A stretch of DNA of 64,000 nucleotides. Source: UBA4582 sp965657335 (GTDB lineage: Bacteria > Pseudomonadota > Gammaproteobacteria > Pseudomonadales > Azotimanducaceae). The stretch covers positions 1 to 64,000 of the forward strand of contig CBFHOH010000022.1 of assembly GCA_965657335.1 (NCBI GenBank), in the 5' to 3' direction. The position numbers and the translations under genes are program-made. This document shows positions 45,387-55,152 of the stretch, in pieces. The first letter of the stretch is position 1. Each line of letters begins with the position of its first letter. The notes below the pieces were generated by a model. It worked only from the letters and a program-made list of their open reading frames with translations, had not been told where the DNA came from and ran no database searches.

Positions 45387-47003
45387 TTACTCTGCAGCAA
45401 TCTCACTCTGGAGCAAATACTCTCGGAGCTTTTCTCCCGCTTGATCACCAAACAAGATGTGACATGCCTCGCTTAAACCTTCTGAGATCCGAAGATCTTC
45501 GTCGCGCACCACCAGCGAAATTTTTGATCGCCTACGCAGGAAGTCCTCCAGCTTAACGATCATTTCTCGTCGAGAAGCCAGCTCAATCTCACCTCTCAAG
45601 TATTCAGCATTTTCAATCAGCAGTTCTGCGCGTCCTTGATCTTCTCTTATACCCTCAAGTATTTCAAAAGCGTTCGCGCCGTAACGCCGCCAGAGTCTTG
45701 TGCTCAGTGGCTCAGACGACGAAGGATTAGTCATACCATCTAGATCCATTAATCTCGCTTGATGGAAGAAAGCTTCTTTAACTGTGTCATCCGGTTCTCC
45801 GTACCACTTCCGGTTTTCGTAAGGTACATTAATTCCCAAATCTCGAACGATACCCGCTACTTCGTTGCCCACATTCAGGCAGTCCGTCAACTTACCGCCA
45901 AATATACTGAGATGCTTATCCTGATTACTCACTTCTATAATGTGTTTACGTGAAAGACCAACCCAGTCGGCAACGCCATCAACCCCCTGGTGGGCTAGCG
46001 GCCGCACGCCACATCTTTCAGCAACAATATCCTTCACGGATAGCGGCTGGGCAAGATTTAACATGTTGTTCGCGTTCTCGAGGATAAACTCCCGCTCACT
46101 ATCCGTAACTACCTGTTCTGGACAGTCAACCTGCGTGTCGGTAGTACCGATACAGGTTTTGGGTCCCATTGGAATAACAAAAAATAGACGACCGTCTGAT
46201 GCAAAAAATGCGAGCACCCTTTCAGCCTCGGAAACCCGGTCGACAATGAGATGAACGCCTTTGGAAAATAGATGGTGATAACTGGTCTTCTGATCGGTCG
46301 TATTGTTATGGCTATCCAGCCACGGACCGCAGGCATTAATCATTACCCGTGACTTGATATCGAAATCTTCCCCGGTGATTTTGTCTTTGACGCGTGTGGT
46401 CCACTGACCGTCCTTCCTCTCGCTACCGAGGGATTCAACGTAGTTCGCCGCGATGCAGTCGTTATCCAGCGCGGTTCGAATGAAATTAAACACAAACCGG
46501 GCATCGTTGTCATAGAGATAGCAGTCGGAATACTCGAACCCACCCAGAATGTCGGAGGTATCAATGACAGGTTCTAGACTATTGAGTCGACTGCGAGACC
46601 TATATTTTGGTATGCCGGTTTTGAACCTTCCGATAACCCAGTACAGCAGCGTGCTCAAATAAACCAGAAAAACAGGAAATCGAAAGCCCTTAGCAATGCT
46701 CGTGAGGAAACGTATTTCTTTCACCGTAGACGGATAATGATCCATCAGGTGATTGCGGCTCTTGCAAAGTTTATTTACCAGCAAAAACTCATAGGATTCA
46801 AGATACTTGATGCCGCCCCAAGCGAGATTAGATGACTCTGAGCTAGTGCTGCTGGCGAAATCACCACGGTCGATCAGAGCAACTTTGACCCCTTTTGCCG
46901 CGAGTGCAGCAGCGGAGACAGCGCCGTTGATACCGCCACCGACAATAAGCACATCATATTCTTCATTGCCGAGACGACGGACGTTGCTGTTTCTTAATTT
47001 CAT
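45387..47003 (-). CDS. glpD: FAD-dependent glycerol-3-phosphate dehydrogenase
   Basis: 538 residues. Membrane-associated enzyme that oxidises glycerol-3-phosphate to dihydroxyacetone phosphate and passes electrons to quinone. FAD motif DVLIVGGGINGAVSAAALAAKG, then ESSNLAWGGIKYLES, the substrate block RVMINACGPWLD, FFVIPMGPKTCIGTTDTQ and the C-terminal DAO domain. No glpF/glpK beside it. It complements gpsA at 7.4 kb and may use glycerol phosphate released by phosphatases. Confidence 0.93.
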   Translation of the reverse strand: MKLRNSNVRRLGNEEYDVLIVGGGINGAVSAAALAAKGVKVALIDRGDFASSTSSESSNLAWGGIKYLESYEFLLVNKLCKSRNHLMDHYPSTVKEIRFLTSIAKGFRFPVFLVYLSTLLYWVIGRFKTGIPKYRSRSRLNSLEPVIDTSDILGGFEYSDCYLYDNDARFVFNFIRTALDNDCIAANYVESLGSERKDGQWTTRVKDKITGEDFDIKSRVMINACGPWLDSHNNTTDQKTSYHHLFSKGVHLIVDRVSEAERVLAFFASDGRLFFVIPMGPKTCIGTTDTQVDCPEQVVTDSEREFILENANNMLNLAQPLSVKDIVAERCGVRPLAHQGVDGVADWVGLSRKHIIEVSNQDKHLSIFGGKLTDCLNVGNEVAGIVRDLGINVPYENRKWYGEPDDTVKEAFFHQARLMDLDGMTNPSSSEPLSTRLWRRYGANAFEILEGIREDQGRAELLIENAEYLRGEIELASRREMIVKLEDFLRRRSKISLVVRDEDLRISEGLSEACHILFGDQAGEKLREYLLQSEIAAE

Positions 47004-47145
47004 CGGGGCACAGTCTATTGATGCGCGGGGTAAATTAACACCTCGAATTTAGATTTTTCCTGATAAACAATGTTTTTTCACGCTCGAAAGGCAAGACAAG
47101 CATGATCGACTCTGTGTCATCGAAATGCTGAGACACAACGGCTGG

Positions 47146-47805
47146 CTAATGAGTTTGGTGTCGAACCACCTCCCCTTCAACCATAAAGACAACATCTTCA
47201 CTGATATTTGTAGCCAGATCAGCAATCCGCTCAAGATACCTTGAACACGACAGCCACGAGGTCGCCTGCTCTATCATGGATGCGTCCTTTGACATCATTT
47301 CTCTAAAATCGTCATACATCTGGCGGTTGATTTCATCGACACCATCATCTTGGTCGATCACTGTCCTCGCCAAGTCAACATCGAGCTTAACCAGCGCATC
47401 CAGAGAATCTTTTAACATAGAACGAATTGTCACAAACATGGCATTTATCGTTGCCATTGGCTCAGGCATGGTTTCGCGCTCCGCCAAATAAACTGCGCGC
47501 GCCGTCAGATTTTTTGCCAGATCACCAATACGCTCAAGATCATTATTCACCTTTAGCACAACAACAATAAATCGCAGGTCGATGGCAACGGGTTGATGCA
47601 GCGCCAAAATTTTTAAACAATTTTCTTCAATCTGGACCTCTTTCTCGTTAATTGTAATTTCATCTGCGTAAACCGCTTCTGCCAGCTCAGTTCTCTGGTC
47701 CCTCAAAACATAACTGGCGTTACCTAACGCAGTCTCAACCAAACTACCAAGATGCAAAACATCTCTTTTCAGCTGATCCAGATCTCTCTGCAAATGAAGC
47801 GACAT
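47146..47805 (-). CDS. phoU: phosphate signalling complex protein PhoU
   Basis: 219 residues, all helical, with the two duplicated three-helix units (LVETALGNASYVL, DLRFIVVVLKVNNDLERIGDLAKNL and NRQMYDDFREMM, SRYLERIADLATNISEDVVFMVEGE). It links the Pst transporter with PhoR and inhibits signalling when phosphate is sufficient. Last gene of the pst unit, 37 bp after pstB; AGGAAA precedes the ATG. Confidence 0.96.
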   Translation of the reverse strand: MSLHLQRDLDQLKRDVLHLGSLVETALGNASYVLRDQRTELAEAVYADEITINEKEVQIEENCLKILALHQPVAIDLRFIVVVLKVNNDLERIGDLAKNLTARAVYLAERETMPEPMATINAMFVTIRSMLKDSLDALVKLDVDLARTVIDQDDGVDEINRQMYDDFREMMSKDASMIEQATSWLSCSRYLERIADLATNISEDVVFMVEGEVVRHQTH

Positions 47806-47842
47806 AGTTGTTTCCTGAAATTAAAATTGTTTTTGAAGTGAC

Positions 47843-48661
47843 TTAACCAAAACGACCGGTAACATATTCTTCCGTTCGTTTTTGAATCGGACGCGTAAAC
47901 AGCTGGTTAGTTACACCAAACTCAATCAGATCGCCCATTTCTAAAAATGCCGTGTAGTCAGAAATGCGCGCAGCCTGCTGCATGTTATGGGTCACGATGA
48001 CGATGGTGTAGCGGCTCTTTAAGTCAAATAGAAGATCTTCAATGTGAGAAGTTGAAATCGGATCAAGTGCGGAGCACGGTTCGTCCATCAAAAGAATGTC
48101 AGGTTCCATGGCAAGCGCTCGAGCAATACAAAGTCTTTGTTGTTGCCCGCCCGACAAACCCAATGCAGATTCGTGCAACCGATGCTGTACTTCGTCCCAC
48201 AACGCAGCCTGACGAAGTGATTTCTCTACCAATTCATCCATCGAACCGGCAAAACCATTTATTTGTGGACCCCAAGAGATATTTTTGTAAATCGTTTTTG
48301 GAAACGGATTGGGTTTCTGAAAAACCATCCCGATATTTCTTCGCACTTCCACAGGGTCAATCTTGGCGCTATAGACGTTCTGCCCCGCATAAGAGAGGTT
48401 GCCGTCAACTGTAACGCCCTCAATGAAATCGTTCATACGATTGATCGACCGCAGCAATGTACTTTTTCCGCAACCTGAGGGGCCGATGATCGAAGTAATC
48501 TTGTTTTTAGCGATCGGAAACGACACGTGCTTAACAGCTGGGTTTCCTGAGTAACTAATCGAGACATTGTCTATGTCTAGAATCACATCATCTACAGAAG
48601 GCATGACATTCACATGCTCACTTTGGAAGCCGCTTTCTTCAATTGATTTGATCGATTTCAC
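47843..48661 (-). CDS. pstB: phosphate ABC transporter ATP-binding protein
   Basis: 272 residues. Walker A IIGPSGCGKSTLLRSINRMND, signature LSGGQQQRLCIARALA, Walker B ILLMDEPCSALDPIS and switch His VTHNMQQAAR. The spacing and NPFPKTIYKN text are typical of PstB. It starts with GTG that overlaps the pstA stop (GTGA), so translation is coupled. Confidence 0.97.
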   Translation of the reverse strand: MKSIKSIEESGFQSEHVNVMPSVDDVILDIDNVSISYSGNPAVKHVSFPIAKNKITSIIGPSGCGKSTLLRSINRMNDFIEGVTVDGNLSYAGQNVYSAKIDPVEVRRNIGMVFQKPNPFPKTIYKNISWGPQINGFAGSMDELVEKSLRQAALWDEVQHRLHESALGLSGGQQQRLCIARALAMEPDILLMDEPCSALDPISTSHIEDLLFDLKSRYTIVIVTHNMQQAARISDYTAFLEMGDLIEFGVTNQLFTRPIQKRTEEYVTGRFG

Positions 48662-49536
48662 TGCAGTTTTTTCTCCGTTTTCTGTCTGATAAATATCGCT
48701 GTTGCATTCATCGTCAACAACACCGCCAGCAATACGATAATGCCACCCGCGGCTAGTTCATGAAATTCCTGCTGAGGCCTTGAAACCCAGTTAAAGATTT
48801 GGATGGGTAGCGCGGTGAAAGCGTCCATCGGACCCTCGGGTAGAAAAGCCACGTAGGTCAAAGCACCTATCATGATCAGCGGTGCTGTTTCACCAATTGC
48901 TCTAGACAACGCCAGTATCACGCCGGTCAAAATGCCTGGAAAAGACGCGGGTAAAACATGCGCCCAGGCGGTTTGTAATTTGGTCGCTCCAAGCGCATAG
49001 GCCGCGTGCCGAATACTCATGGGCACTGTTTTAATGGCCTCCCGACTCGCGATAATAATGACCGGCAATATCAACAGGCTCATGGTCAAGGCGCCCGATA
49101 ACAAGCTTCGCTCGAAACCAAGCCCGCGAACAAAAATCGCCAGTCCAATGATGCCGTAGACAATCGAAGGAACCCCGGCCAGATTGGCAATATTAACCTC
49201 TATGATTTTTCCAACTTTCCCTTTACTACTCAGCTCTTCGAGATAAAGAGCTGTTGCTACGCCGATCGGTATCGAAATGAACGCGATCATGGTGATCAGC
49301 CACAGCGTACCAACCAATGCAGACTTGACTCCGGCTTTATATGGAAAACGCGAAGGGAAACTGGTTAAAAACTGCAGGTCTAACCACTTAATTCCATCAA
49401 GGGTCACCTGAACGAGCAGTGTCGCTAAAAGTGCCGCTCCCAACCACGTAACGCTGGCGCACAGCAAGCGAAACAAGCCCGCTTTTCGGTGTCGCTTTTG
49501 GATATTGTCATTGGCCCGTGCCAAAGAAGATTTCAT
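48658..49536 (-). CDS. pstA: phosphate ABC transporter permease PstA
   Basis: 292 residues with about six membrane segments. FPYKAGVKSALVGTLWLI, PIGVATALYLEEL, NLAGVPSIVYGIIGL, and the EAA-type loop SIRHAAYALGATKLQTAWAHVLPASFPGILTG. It overlaps pstC by one base (TAATG) and pstB by four, so the transporter genes are tightly coupled. Confidence 0.97.
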   Translation of the reverse strand: MKSSLARANDNIQKRHRKAGLFRLLCASVTWLGAALLATLLVQVTLDGIKWLDLQFLTSFPSRFPYKAGVKSALVGTLWLITMIAFISIPIGVATALYLEELSSKGKVGKIIEVNIANLAGVPSIVYGIIGLAIFVRGLGFERSLLSGALTMSLLILPVIIIASREAIKTVPMSIRHAAYALGATKLQTAWAHVLPASFPGILTGVILALSRAIGETAPLIMIGALTYVAFLPEGPMDAFTALPIQIFNWVSRPQQEFHELAAGGIIVLLAVLLTMNATAIFIRQKTEKKLQ

Positions 49537-50483
49537 TACTCATATACCTCGCGGAACTTACTTAATATCCATTGCGAGACGATGTTCAAAATCAATGTGA
49601 TAACAAAGAGCAGCGCGGCAACAGCAAACAACGTTTGATAAGCAATGCCGCCCGCAGGCGTGTCACCCATGCTCACCTGCACAATATATGCGGTCATGGT
49701 CTGGATACTTTCGAGAAATGTGAACGACAAATTTGGTGTCGCACCTGCGGCCAAGGTCACCGCCATCGTCTCGCCGATCGCGCGCGAAATTGCCAACAGA
49801 ACCGAGGCCATCACGCCGGAAAGGCCTGCTGGTAAAACCACTCTGGTCGTGACTTCATAAGAAGTGGCACCCAAAGCGTAGGCACCCTGTCTGAGCGAAT
49901 CGGGGACTGCCCTGAGCGCGTTGTCACTCAAGGTCGCGATAGTTGGCAATATCATCACGCCAACAACGATCGCTCCGCTTAATGCGTTAAAAACCTGTAA
50001 GTCGGGCATCAACATTCGAAGTAATGGCGTCACAAAGGTTAACGCGAAATAGCCGTAGACAACCGTTGGAATACCCGCAAGCACCTCCAACACAGGCTTG
50101 ATGACCGCACGCATTTGGGGAGAGGCGTACTCGCTCATGTAAATTGCACTCGCCAATCCGGTCGGCACTGCAAATAGCGCAGCACCGAACGTGATGAGCA
50201 TAGTGCCCCAGAGTAACGGCAGCACACCGTAGGCGCTAGGTTCAAATAGCGGCACCCACGAAGTGCCAAAGAAAAACTCAATGGGCGAAACTGTCGCAAA
50301 AAAGCCGAGAGATTCACGCGCTAGAATAAAGATAATGACACTGGTAGTGATGATAGATATGGTCGCACACAGGCCCAACGAGGACTCAATCAGAAACTCC
50401 CCCCAGCGCGCTCGAGTTCTTGTGATGTCTCCACTGCGATCTTGGTTCATATCTAGCGGCTTCGGCATTGCCTGCTCATTCAT
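49536..50483 (-). CDS. pstC: phosphate ABC transporter permease PstC
   Basis: 315 residues, about six membrane segments. ESLGFFATVSPIEFFFGTSWVPLF, PTGLASAIYMSEYASPQMRAVIKPVLEVLAGIPTVVYGYFAL, and SLRQGAYALGATSYEVTTRVVLPAGLSGVMAS (EAA loop) are diagnostic. Its ATG lies inside the end of pstS (8-bp overlap). Confidence 0.97.
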   Translation of the reverse strand: MNEQAMPKPLDMNQDRSGDITRTRARWGEFLIESSLGLCATISIITTSVIIFILARESLGFFATVSPIEFFFGTSWVPLFEPSAYGVLPLLWGTMLITFGAALFAVPTGLASAIYMSEYASPQMRAVIKPVLEVLAGIPTVVYGYFALTFVTPLLRMLMPDLQVFNALSGAIVVGVMILPTIATLSDNALRAVPDSLRQGAYALGATSYEVTTRVVLPAGLSGVMASVLLAISRAIGETMAVTLAAGATPNLSFTFLESIQTMTAYIVQVSMGDTPAGGIAYQTLFAVAALLFVITLILNIVSQWILSKFREVYE

Positions 50484-51483
50484 GCGGATACTCTTTGTCC
50501 GCTAACAGGTCGGCGCTTTGTGGCATTGCGCCAACGTGATAAGCCGTTCCCACCTCACGGGTTTCGACTCGTAGCATCGCTCGCTTATAAACAGAATCAG
50601 GCAATGGAATGTAACCCACCTCAGTTGCCAGCATGGGTGCCGATTCAATATAGAAGTCAACAAAAGCCCGAACTTCCTTACGATCAAGCGCGTCGGGACG
50701 AACATAGATAAATACCGGTCGAGACAAGGGTGCGTAAGCACCGCTGTTTATAGTGACCTCCGTAGGCACAACAGGACCCTTGCCTCCGTCTACCGCAACC
50801 ACTCTTAATTTATCTTTGTTCGCCGCATAGTAGGCGTATCCAAAATATCCTAGAGACCCCTCATCGCCGCTGATTCCCTGCACCAGCGCATTGTCATCCT
50901 CATTGGCGGTGTAATCAGGTCTTGAAGCACCAGCTTTTCCATTAACGGTTTCAGTAAAGTAATCAAATGTTCCGGAATCAGTCCCTGGGCCATAAAGCCG
51001 AATTTCTTTCGCTGGCCAACCCTCACGCACATCACTCCAGCGCTTCACCAAACTCCCGGGTTGCCAAATTTTGTTCAGCTCTTCGACAGTCAGGTGATCG
51101 ACCCAGTCGTTTTTTCTGTTCACGACGACCGACAGGCCATCGTAGGCAATTGGCAACTCAATAAAACCCACACCATTTTTATTTGACGTGTTCACCTCTT
51201 TCATTTTGATGGGTCGAGAGGCGTCATTGATATCCGTTTCACCCGCTAGAAATTTCTTGAAGCCGCCACCGGTGCCAGAAACACCCACCGTGACCCGGAC
51301 CCTCGGCTGAACGGTGAGGAACTCTTCGGCAACCGCTTCACTAATAGGAAAAACAGTACTGGAACCATCGATAGAAACGGTGCCCCGCAGCCTCTCAGCA
51401 GAGGCGGATAGCGAGGAGAAGGCTGAAACGGCGAATATCAACAGGGTAGCTGTTAAACATCGTATAAATTTTCCTGTGTTCAT
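50476..51483 (-). CDS. pstS: periplasmic phosphate-binding protein PstS
   Basis: 335 residues with a signal peptide (FAVSAFSSLSASA). Phosphate-binding family signs: VSIDGSSTVFPISEAVAEEF, GVSGTGGGFKKFLAGETDINDASRPIK, TDSGTFDYF and GYAYYAANKDKLRVVAVDG. First gene of the pst unit. An inverted repeat ACGCTC/GAGCGT lies just upstream. No good match to a complete Pho box was found in the 190 bp before it. Confidence 0.95.
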   Translation of the reverse strand: MNTGKFIRCLTATLLIFAVSAFSSLSASAERLRGTVSIDGSSTVFPISEAVAEEFLTVQPRVRVTVGVSGTGGGFKKFLAGETDINDASRPIKMKEVNTSNKNGVGFIELPIAYDGLSVVVNRKNDWVDHLTVEELNKIWQPGSLVKRWSDVREGWPAKEIRLYGPGTDSGTFDYFTETVNGKAGASRPDYTANEDDNALVQGISGDEGSLGYFGYAYYAANKDKLRVVAVDGGKGPVVPTEVTINSGAYAPLSRPVFIYVRPDALDRKEVRAFVDFYIESAPMLATEVGYIPLPDSVYKRAMLRVETREVGTAYHVGAMPQSADLLADKEYPHE

Positions 51484-51676
51484 TGCTTGACGCTCTCATA
51501 ATTTGAGCGTGCATCTTGGCGCTGCAATGTGAAGATAAAATAAAGAAGAGATTAATATTTAGTGCATTAAGGGGCGATTCAACTGTCAGAGGAAATGAAG
51601 TTCACCTTTGCCTGTTTTAATGCTGCATAGACATGTCCCGCACCACAGAATTGGGACGTCAACGCCACTGTTGCGA

Positions 51677-53509
51677 CTAATCAGGCACTGTTATCGGCTT
51701 AGGAAACTCAACAATAAATCGAGAACCGCTGCCCGGTTCACTCTCTATTTGAACGGTTCCGTCGTGTTCTTCAGCTATGTTTTTGACAATCGAGAGCCCG
51801 AGGCCGGTGCCTCCGAGCCCCCTCGACCTTGCTTTATCAACCCGATAGAAACGCTCAAAAACCCGCTGCTGCGCCTGAGAATCAATGCCAATACCGGTAT
51901 CCTCGATTTCCAGACGAATCAAACTGTCTGTTTGAAGGAGTCGTGCCGTAATACGCCCACCCGCTGGTGTGTACTTAATGGCATTGTCCATGAGGTTATC
52001 AACCAGTTGGCTAATTGACTGAGCATCCCCGGCAAAGGGGCATGCAGCCTCCCTGGATTCAAACTCCAGCGCTAACTGTTTTTCATGACACGCAGATTGC
52101 ACTGCTGAGACACTCCGTTTGATCAGCTCTTGCAGATCAAATGAATTTGTATTGTTTTCACTCTGATCTGATTCGAGACGCGAGATTGTCAAAAGGTCCG
52201 AAACCAACACCGATAATCGCATGCTTTGAGCGCTGATTTTTTCGACAAAACGGTTTTTTGTGTCGTCATCCATATCCGCGTCATCAAGCATGGTTTCTGT
52301 CAGGCCACGAATCGCCGTAATCGGTGTTTTTAACTCGTGAGAAGCATTGGCGACAAAGTCCCGACGAATCCGTTCTAGATTTGCAACTTCGGAAATATCA
52401 TTCAGCACCACGAGCACACCAGACACCTGGCCTTCGGCAAGCAGCGGAGACACGTTTATATCAACAATGAGATCATGTCCCGCACCGGCACGTCGTACCT
52501 GTGTCTTTGTGCCTTGTCTGCTATTGAATGCTTTTTCAACCGATTCAATCACCTCTGGAATTCGCACGTCTTCCCATCGTAGCTCATAGAACTCATCGCT
52601 ATGGTGCCTTTGACTGACATTCGCCCCAGCACTGTGCGGACCCAACATCTTTCTTGCCGCATCATTAGCATGAATAACCTTGCGTTCCGTATCGATGCCA
52701 ATAACGCCTTCGGCCATACTGGCCAAAATTCTGGCGAGCCGATTACGCTCAGTGGTGATTTCAAGCACGCGTTCAGCAGAGCTACGTGCCATCCGATTAA
52801 ATGCTTCAGCCAGCGTGCCAATTTCGTCCCTATGCGCGACAGAAAGGCGTCGATCATAATCTCCCTGCGAAATAGCTTCTGCAATTTCCGTCATGCTACG
52901 CAAGGGGTCTGTGAATCGCTTTGCAAAATAAAAACCTAGTACCAGCGCCGCCACTGCTGAGGTTGTCGCGCCCAACAATACCAGCCACCAAAGTTGAGTC
53001 GCCTTGCGCTCAATGTCAGTCAGAGGAACCGATACTCTGACAATGCCAAGCGCGACATCCCCTCTGTCAACTCGAGTAGCTAGATATCTCATATTCTGAT
53101 TGAGAGTCTGACTGAATCTAGTTGAAGACGAGTAACCTGTTTTCCTCGCGCCAGCTATCTCGGGACGCCCCGAGTGATTGTCCATGTTACTTGGAGATTC
53201 TTGAGAATCTGCGAGCACCTCGCCGTCGAAGCCAACGACCGTCAGACGACTTCCACTCCTCTGACCAAGTACTTTAATAGTTTCCTGAAGGGCGGTGATT
53301 TTCGCTGGCGCGACATCGCGGGCGAGCGCGGAACGCGACAACTCGGCCAACATCTCTGACTGAATAGTCAACGATTTCTGGATTTCATCCATTCCGTTGC
53401 TGGCGACTTGTTGCCCAACAAGCAACCCAACGATCACAGTAGAAATTAGAATAATCGCGACATATCCAGCGTAAAGACGCCATAAAATACGAGATGCAAT
53501 CATATTCAT
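51677..53509 (-). CDS. phoR: phosphate-regulon sensor histidine kinase PhoR
   Basis: 610 residues, much longer than E. coli PhoR (about 430). Membrane helix at 11-32, extracytoplasmic sensor region 33-171, second helix 172-195, HAMP about 196-248, PAS about 255-370, phospho-acceptor His391 in FVANASHELKTPITAI, then the ATPase domain with DNLMDNAIKYT, IEDTGIGID and GGTGLGLSIVK. This two-helix, large-periplasmic-domain design is closer to Bacillus PhoR or PhoR/VicK-like kinases. It lies 12 bp after phoB and phosphorylates it. Confidence 0.92.
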   Translation of the reverse strand: MNMIASRILWRLYAGYVAIILISTVIVGLLVGQQVASNGMDEIQKSLTIQSEMLAELSRSALARDVAPAKITALQETIKVLGQRSGSRLTVVGFDGEVLADSQESPSNMDNHSGRPEIAGARKTGYSSSTRFSQTLNQNMRYLATRVDRGDVALGIVRVSVPLTDIERKATQLWWLVLLGATTSAVAALVLGFYFAKRFTDPLRSMTEIAEAISQGDYDRRLSVAHRDEIGTLAEAFNRMARSSAERVLEITTERNRLARILASMAEGVIGIDTERKVIHANDAARKMLGPHSAGANVSQRHHSDEFYELRWEDVRIPEVIESVEKAFNSRQGTKTQVRRAGAGHDLIVDINVSPLLAEGQVSGVLVVLNDISEVANLERIRRDFVANASHELKTPITAIRGLTETMLDDADMDDDTKNRFVEKISAQSMRLSVLVSDLLTISRLESDQSENNTNSFDLQELIKRSVSAVQSACHEKQLALEFESREAACPFAGDAQSISQLVDNLMDNAIKYTPAGGRITARLLQTDSLIRLEIEDTGIGIDSQAQQRVFERFYRVDKARSRGLGGTGLGLSIVKNIAEEHDGTVQIESEPGSGSRFIVEFPKPITVPD

Positions 53510-53521
53510 CTGACCGTCAAC

Positions 53522-54223
53522 CTAATCATTTGTGACATCGATGAATCGGTAACCGACACCGCGAATGGTTTCTATAAACTGAACTTCCTCGGGTAACTTC
53601 TTGCGAATCGCACGAATATGAACATCAATATTTCTATCGACAATCACCACGTCATTGCCTGCGGCATGGTTGAGTAACTGTTCTCGGGAAAAAACCCGCC
53701 CGGGGCTACCTGCCAGCTGATTAAGTAGTCGAAACTCTGTGGCCGTCAGTCGGATCGAATTGCCCTGATAACTGACGCTGAATTTACTCTCATTGATGAC
53801 GAGCCCAGCAACTTCTAAAATTTCCGGGCGAACCTGCTTATCTGACAAGCTGGACCTTCGAATCGCAGCCTTTACTCGAGCGACTAACTCTCTTGGGCTA
53901 AATGGTTTCGCGACATAGTCATCTGCGCCGATACCCAGACCAATCACTACGTCACTTTCTTCTCCTTTCGCCGTAACCATTATCACGGGAATATGCATGA
54001 GCGTTGTCTCACCCTTAATCTGACGACAAACCTCGAGGCCATCCATGCCGGGTAACATCAGGTCAAGAATCACCAGATCAGGTTTTACTTCCTCAACTAA
54101 TGCGAGCCCTTGAATACCATCAAGTGCGTCCCTGACCTCAAAGCCCTCGCGCTTCAAGTTGTAGCTCAACACCTCAAGAATATCCGGTTCGTCTTCAACA
54201 ATGACTATTTTCTTTTTAGACAT
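53522..54223 (-). CDS. phoB: phosphate-regulon response regulator PhoB
   Basis: About 233 residues from ATG 54223, where the sequence meets the E. coli PhoB start; upstream ATG 54256 is possible. Receiver domain: VIVEDEPDILEVL, phospho-Asp in LVILDLMLPGMDGLEV, Lys in DDYVAKPFSPRELVARV. C-terminal winged helix: RLTATEFRLLNQLAGSPGRVFSREQLL and RNIDVHIRAIRKKLPEEV. Head of the phoB-phoR-pstSCAB-phoU row. A possible Pho-box-like text overlaps the start region. Confidence 0.96.
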   Translation of the reverse strand: MSKKKIVIVEDEPDILEVLSYNLKREGFEVRDALDGIQGLALVEEVKPDLVILDLMLPGMDGLEVCRQIKGETTLMHIPVIMVTAKGEESDVVIGLGIGADDYVAKPFSPRELVARVKAAIRRSSLSDKQVRPEILEVAGLVINESKFSVSYQGNSIRLTATEFRLLNQLAGSPGRVFSREQLLNHAAGNDVVIVDRNIDVHIRAIRKKLPEEVQFIETIRGVGYRFIDVTND

Positions 54224-54241
54224 ATACAGTTTTATGGCCAG
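54222..54241 (-). promoter_or_regulatory. weak Pho-box-like sequence at the phoB start
   Basis: Minus strand reads CTGGCCATAAAACTGTATAT. The central CATAAAACTGT agrees with the E. coli Pho box, with 11 of 14 bases matching the core. Both outer parts differ, and the site touches the proposed start codon, which is unusual for an upstream activator site. Confidence 0.25.
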
Positions 54242-54315
54242 TGCTTTCTCGTACATTAACAAGCTGATGTTAAGACAAGATTAAGATTCGCTTATTACCA
54301 ATTCATGACGTTGAG

Positions 54316-55152
54316 TTATCGGATAAACTTCGCATAATTGTCCAGCCTAGAGAGTGTTTTAGAAATATCCTGTGGTGGAATCATGAGCACAGTTCTTTCC
54401 ACGCGGAGATCGCGGAATCTTGAAATCACATCCTCTTTCGGGGGCGGTGCGAAGGCAGAAACTGATATTGAATCAATTGCTCGTCCTGCACGAGTCGCCA
54501 ACGCGTCTAGCTTTTCGATGCCCTTCTCGACAACGTCTGGCCTCAGTGCTCGGGGTAGCCAACCATCTCCATAATCGACAATTCTCTGCAATGTGTATTC
54601 AGTCTCGCCGCCCAGAATTAGCGGGGGATGGGGCTGACACACCGGTTTTGGCCATGACCAAGCTTTGTCAAATGATTCAAATTCTCCATGAAAAGATGCT
54701 TCATCTTGGGTCCAAATCAACTTTAGTGCCTGCATCTGTTCTTCGAGTTTTCGAAATCGATCTTTATAACTTGTCCCATGATCTTCCATTTCTTCCCGAT
54801 TCCAGCCTGCACCCAGACCAAGCAATACTCGACCATTGGAGACGTGATCTAGCGTTGCCACCGTTTTCGCCAGTGTGAGTGCGTGGTGTTCGGTAGCAAT
54901 GCAAATACCCGTCGCTAGCTTCAGAGACGAAGTCACGCCAGCCGCAATGCCGAGAGCAACAAAAGGGTCAAGGGTGTGACTGTATTCTCGAGGCAGCTCC
55001 CCGCCGCCAGGATAGGGGGTCAAACGGCTAGCTGGAATGTGCGTATGCTCGGGCAACCAAATCGAGTCAAAGCCACGCTCCTCAGCCGCGATCGCCAACT
55101 GATCAACAGGCATGGAGTAATCTGTACAAAAGGGGAACAAACCTATTTTCAT
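54316..55152 (-). CDS. LLM class flavin/F420-type oxidoreductase
   Basis: About 278 residues from ATG 55152 after AGGAG. Luciferase-like TIM barrel: GLFPFCTDYSMPVDQLAIAAEERGFDSIWLPEHTHIP, SLKLATGICIATEHHALTLAKTVATLDHVSNGRVLLGLGAGWNREEM and RPLILGGETEYTLQRIVDYGDGWLPR-like text. It resembles the TIGR03619 group often called F420-dependent, but Gammaproteobacteria mostly lack F420, so FMN is more likely. Reaction unknown. Confidence 0.87.
   Translation of the reverse strand: MKIGLFPFCTDYSMPVDQLAIAAEERGFDSIWLPEHTHIPASRLTPYPGGGELPREYSHTLDPFVALGIAAGVTSSLKLATGICIATEHHALTLAKTVATLDHVSNGRVLLGLGAGWNREEMEDHGTSYKDRFRKLEEQMQALKLIWTQDEASFHGEFESFDKAWSWPKPVCQPHPPLILGGETEYTLQRIVDYGDGWLPRALRPDVVEKGIEKLDALATRAGRAIDSISVSAFAPPPKEDVISRFRDLRVERTVLMIPPQDISKTLSRLDNYAKFIR

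Noticed and set aside
51484..51600. Pho box before pstS
   Set aside because: Only partial CTGTCA half-sites, in the wrong orientation or spacing, were found.
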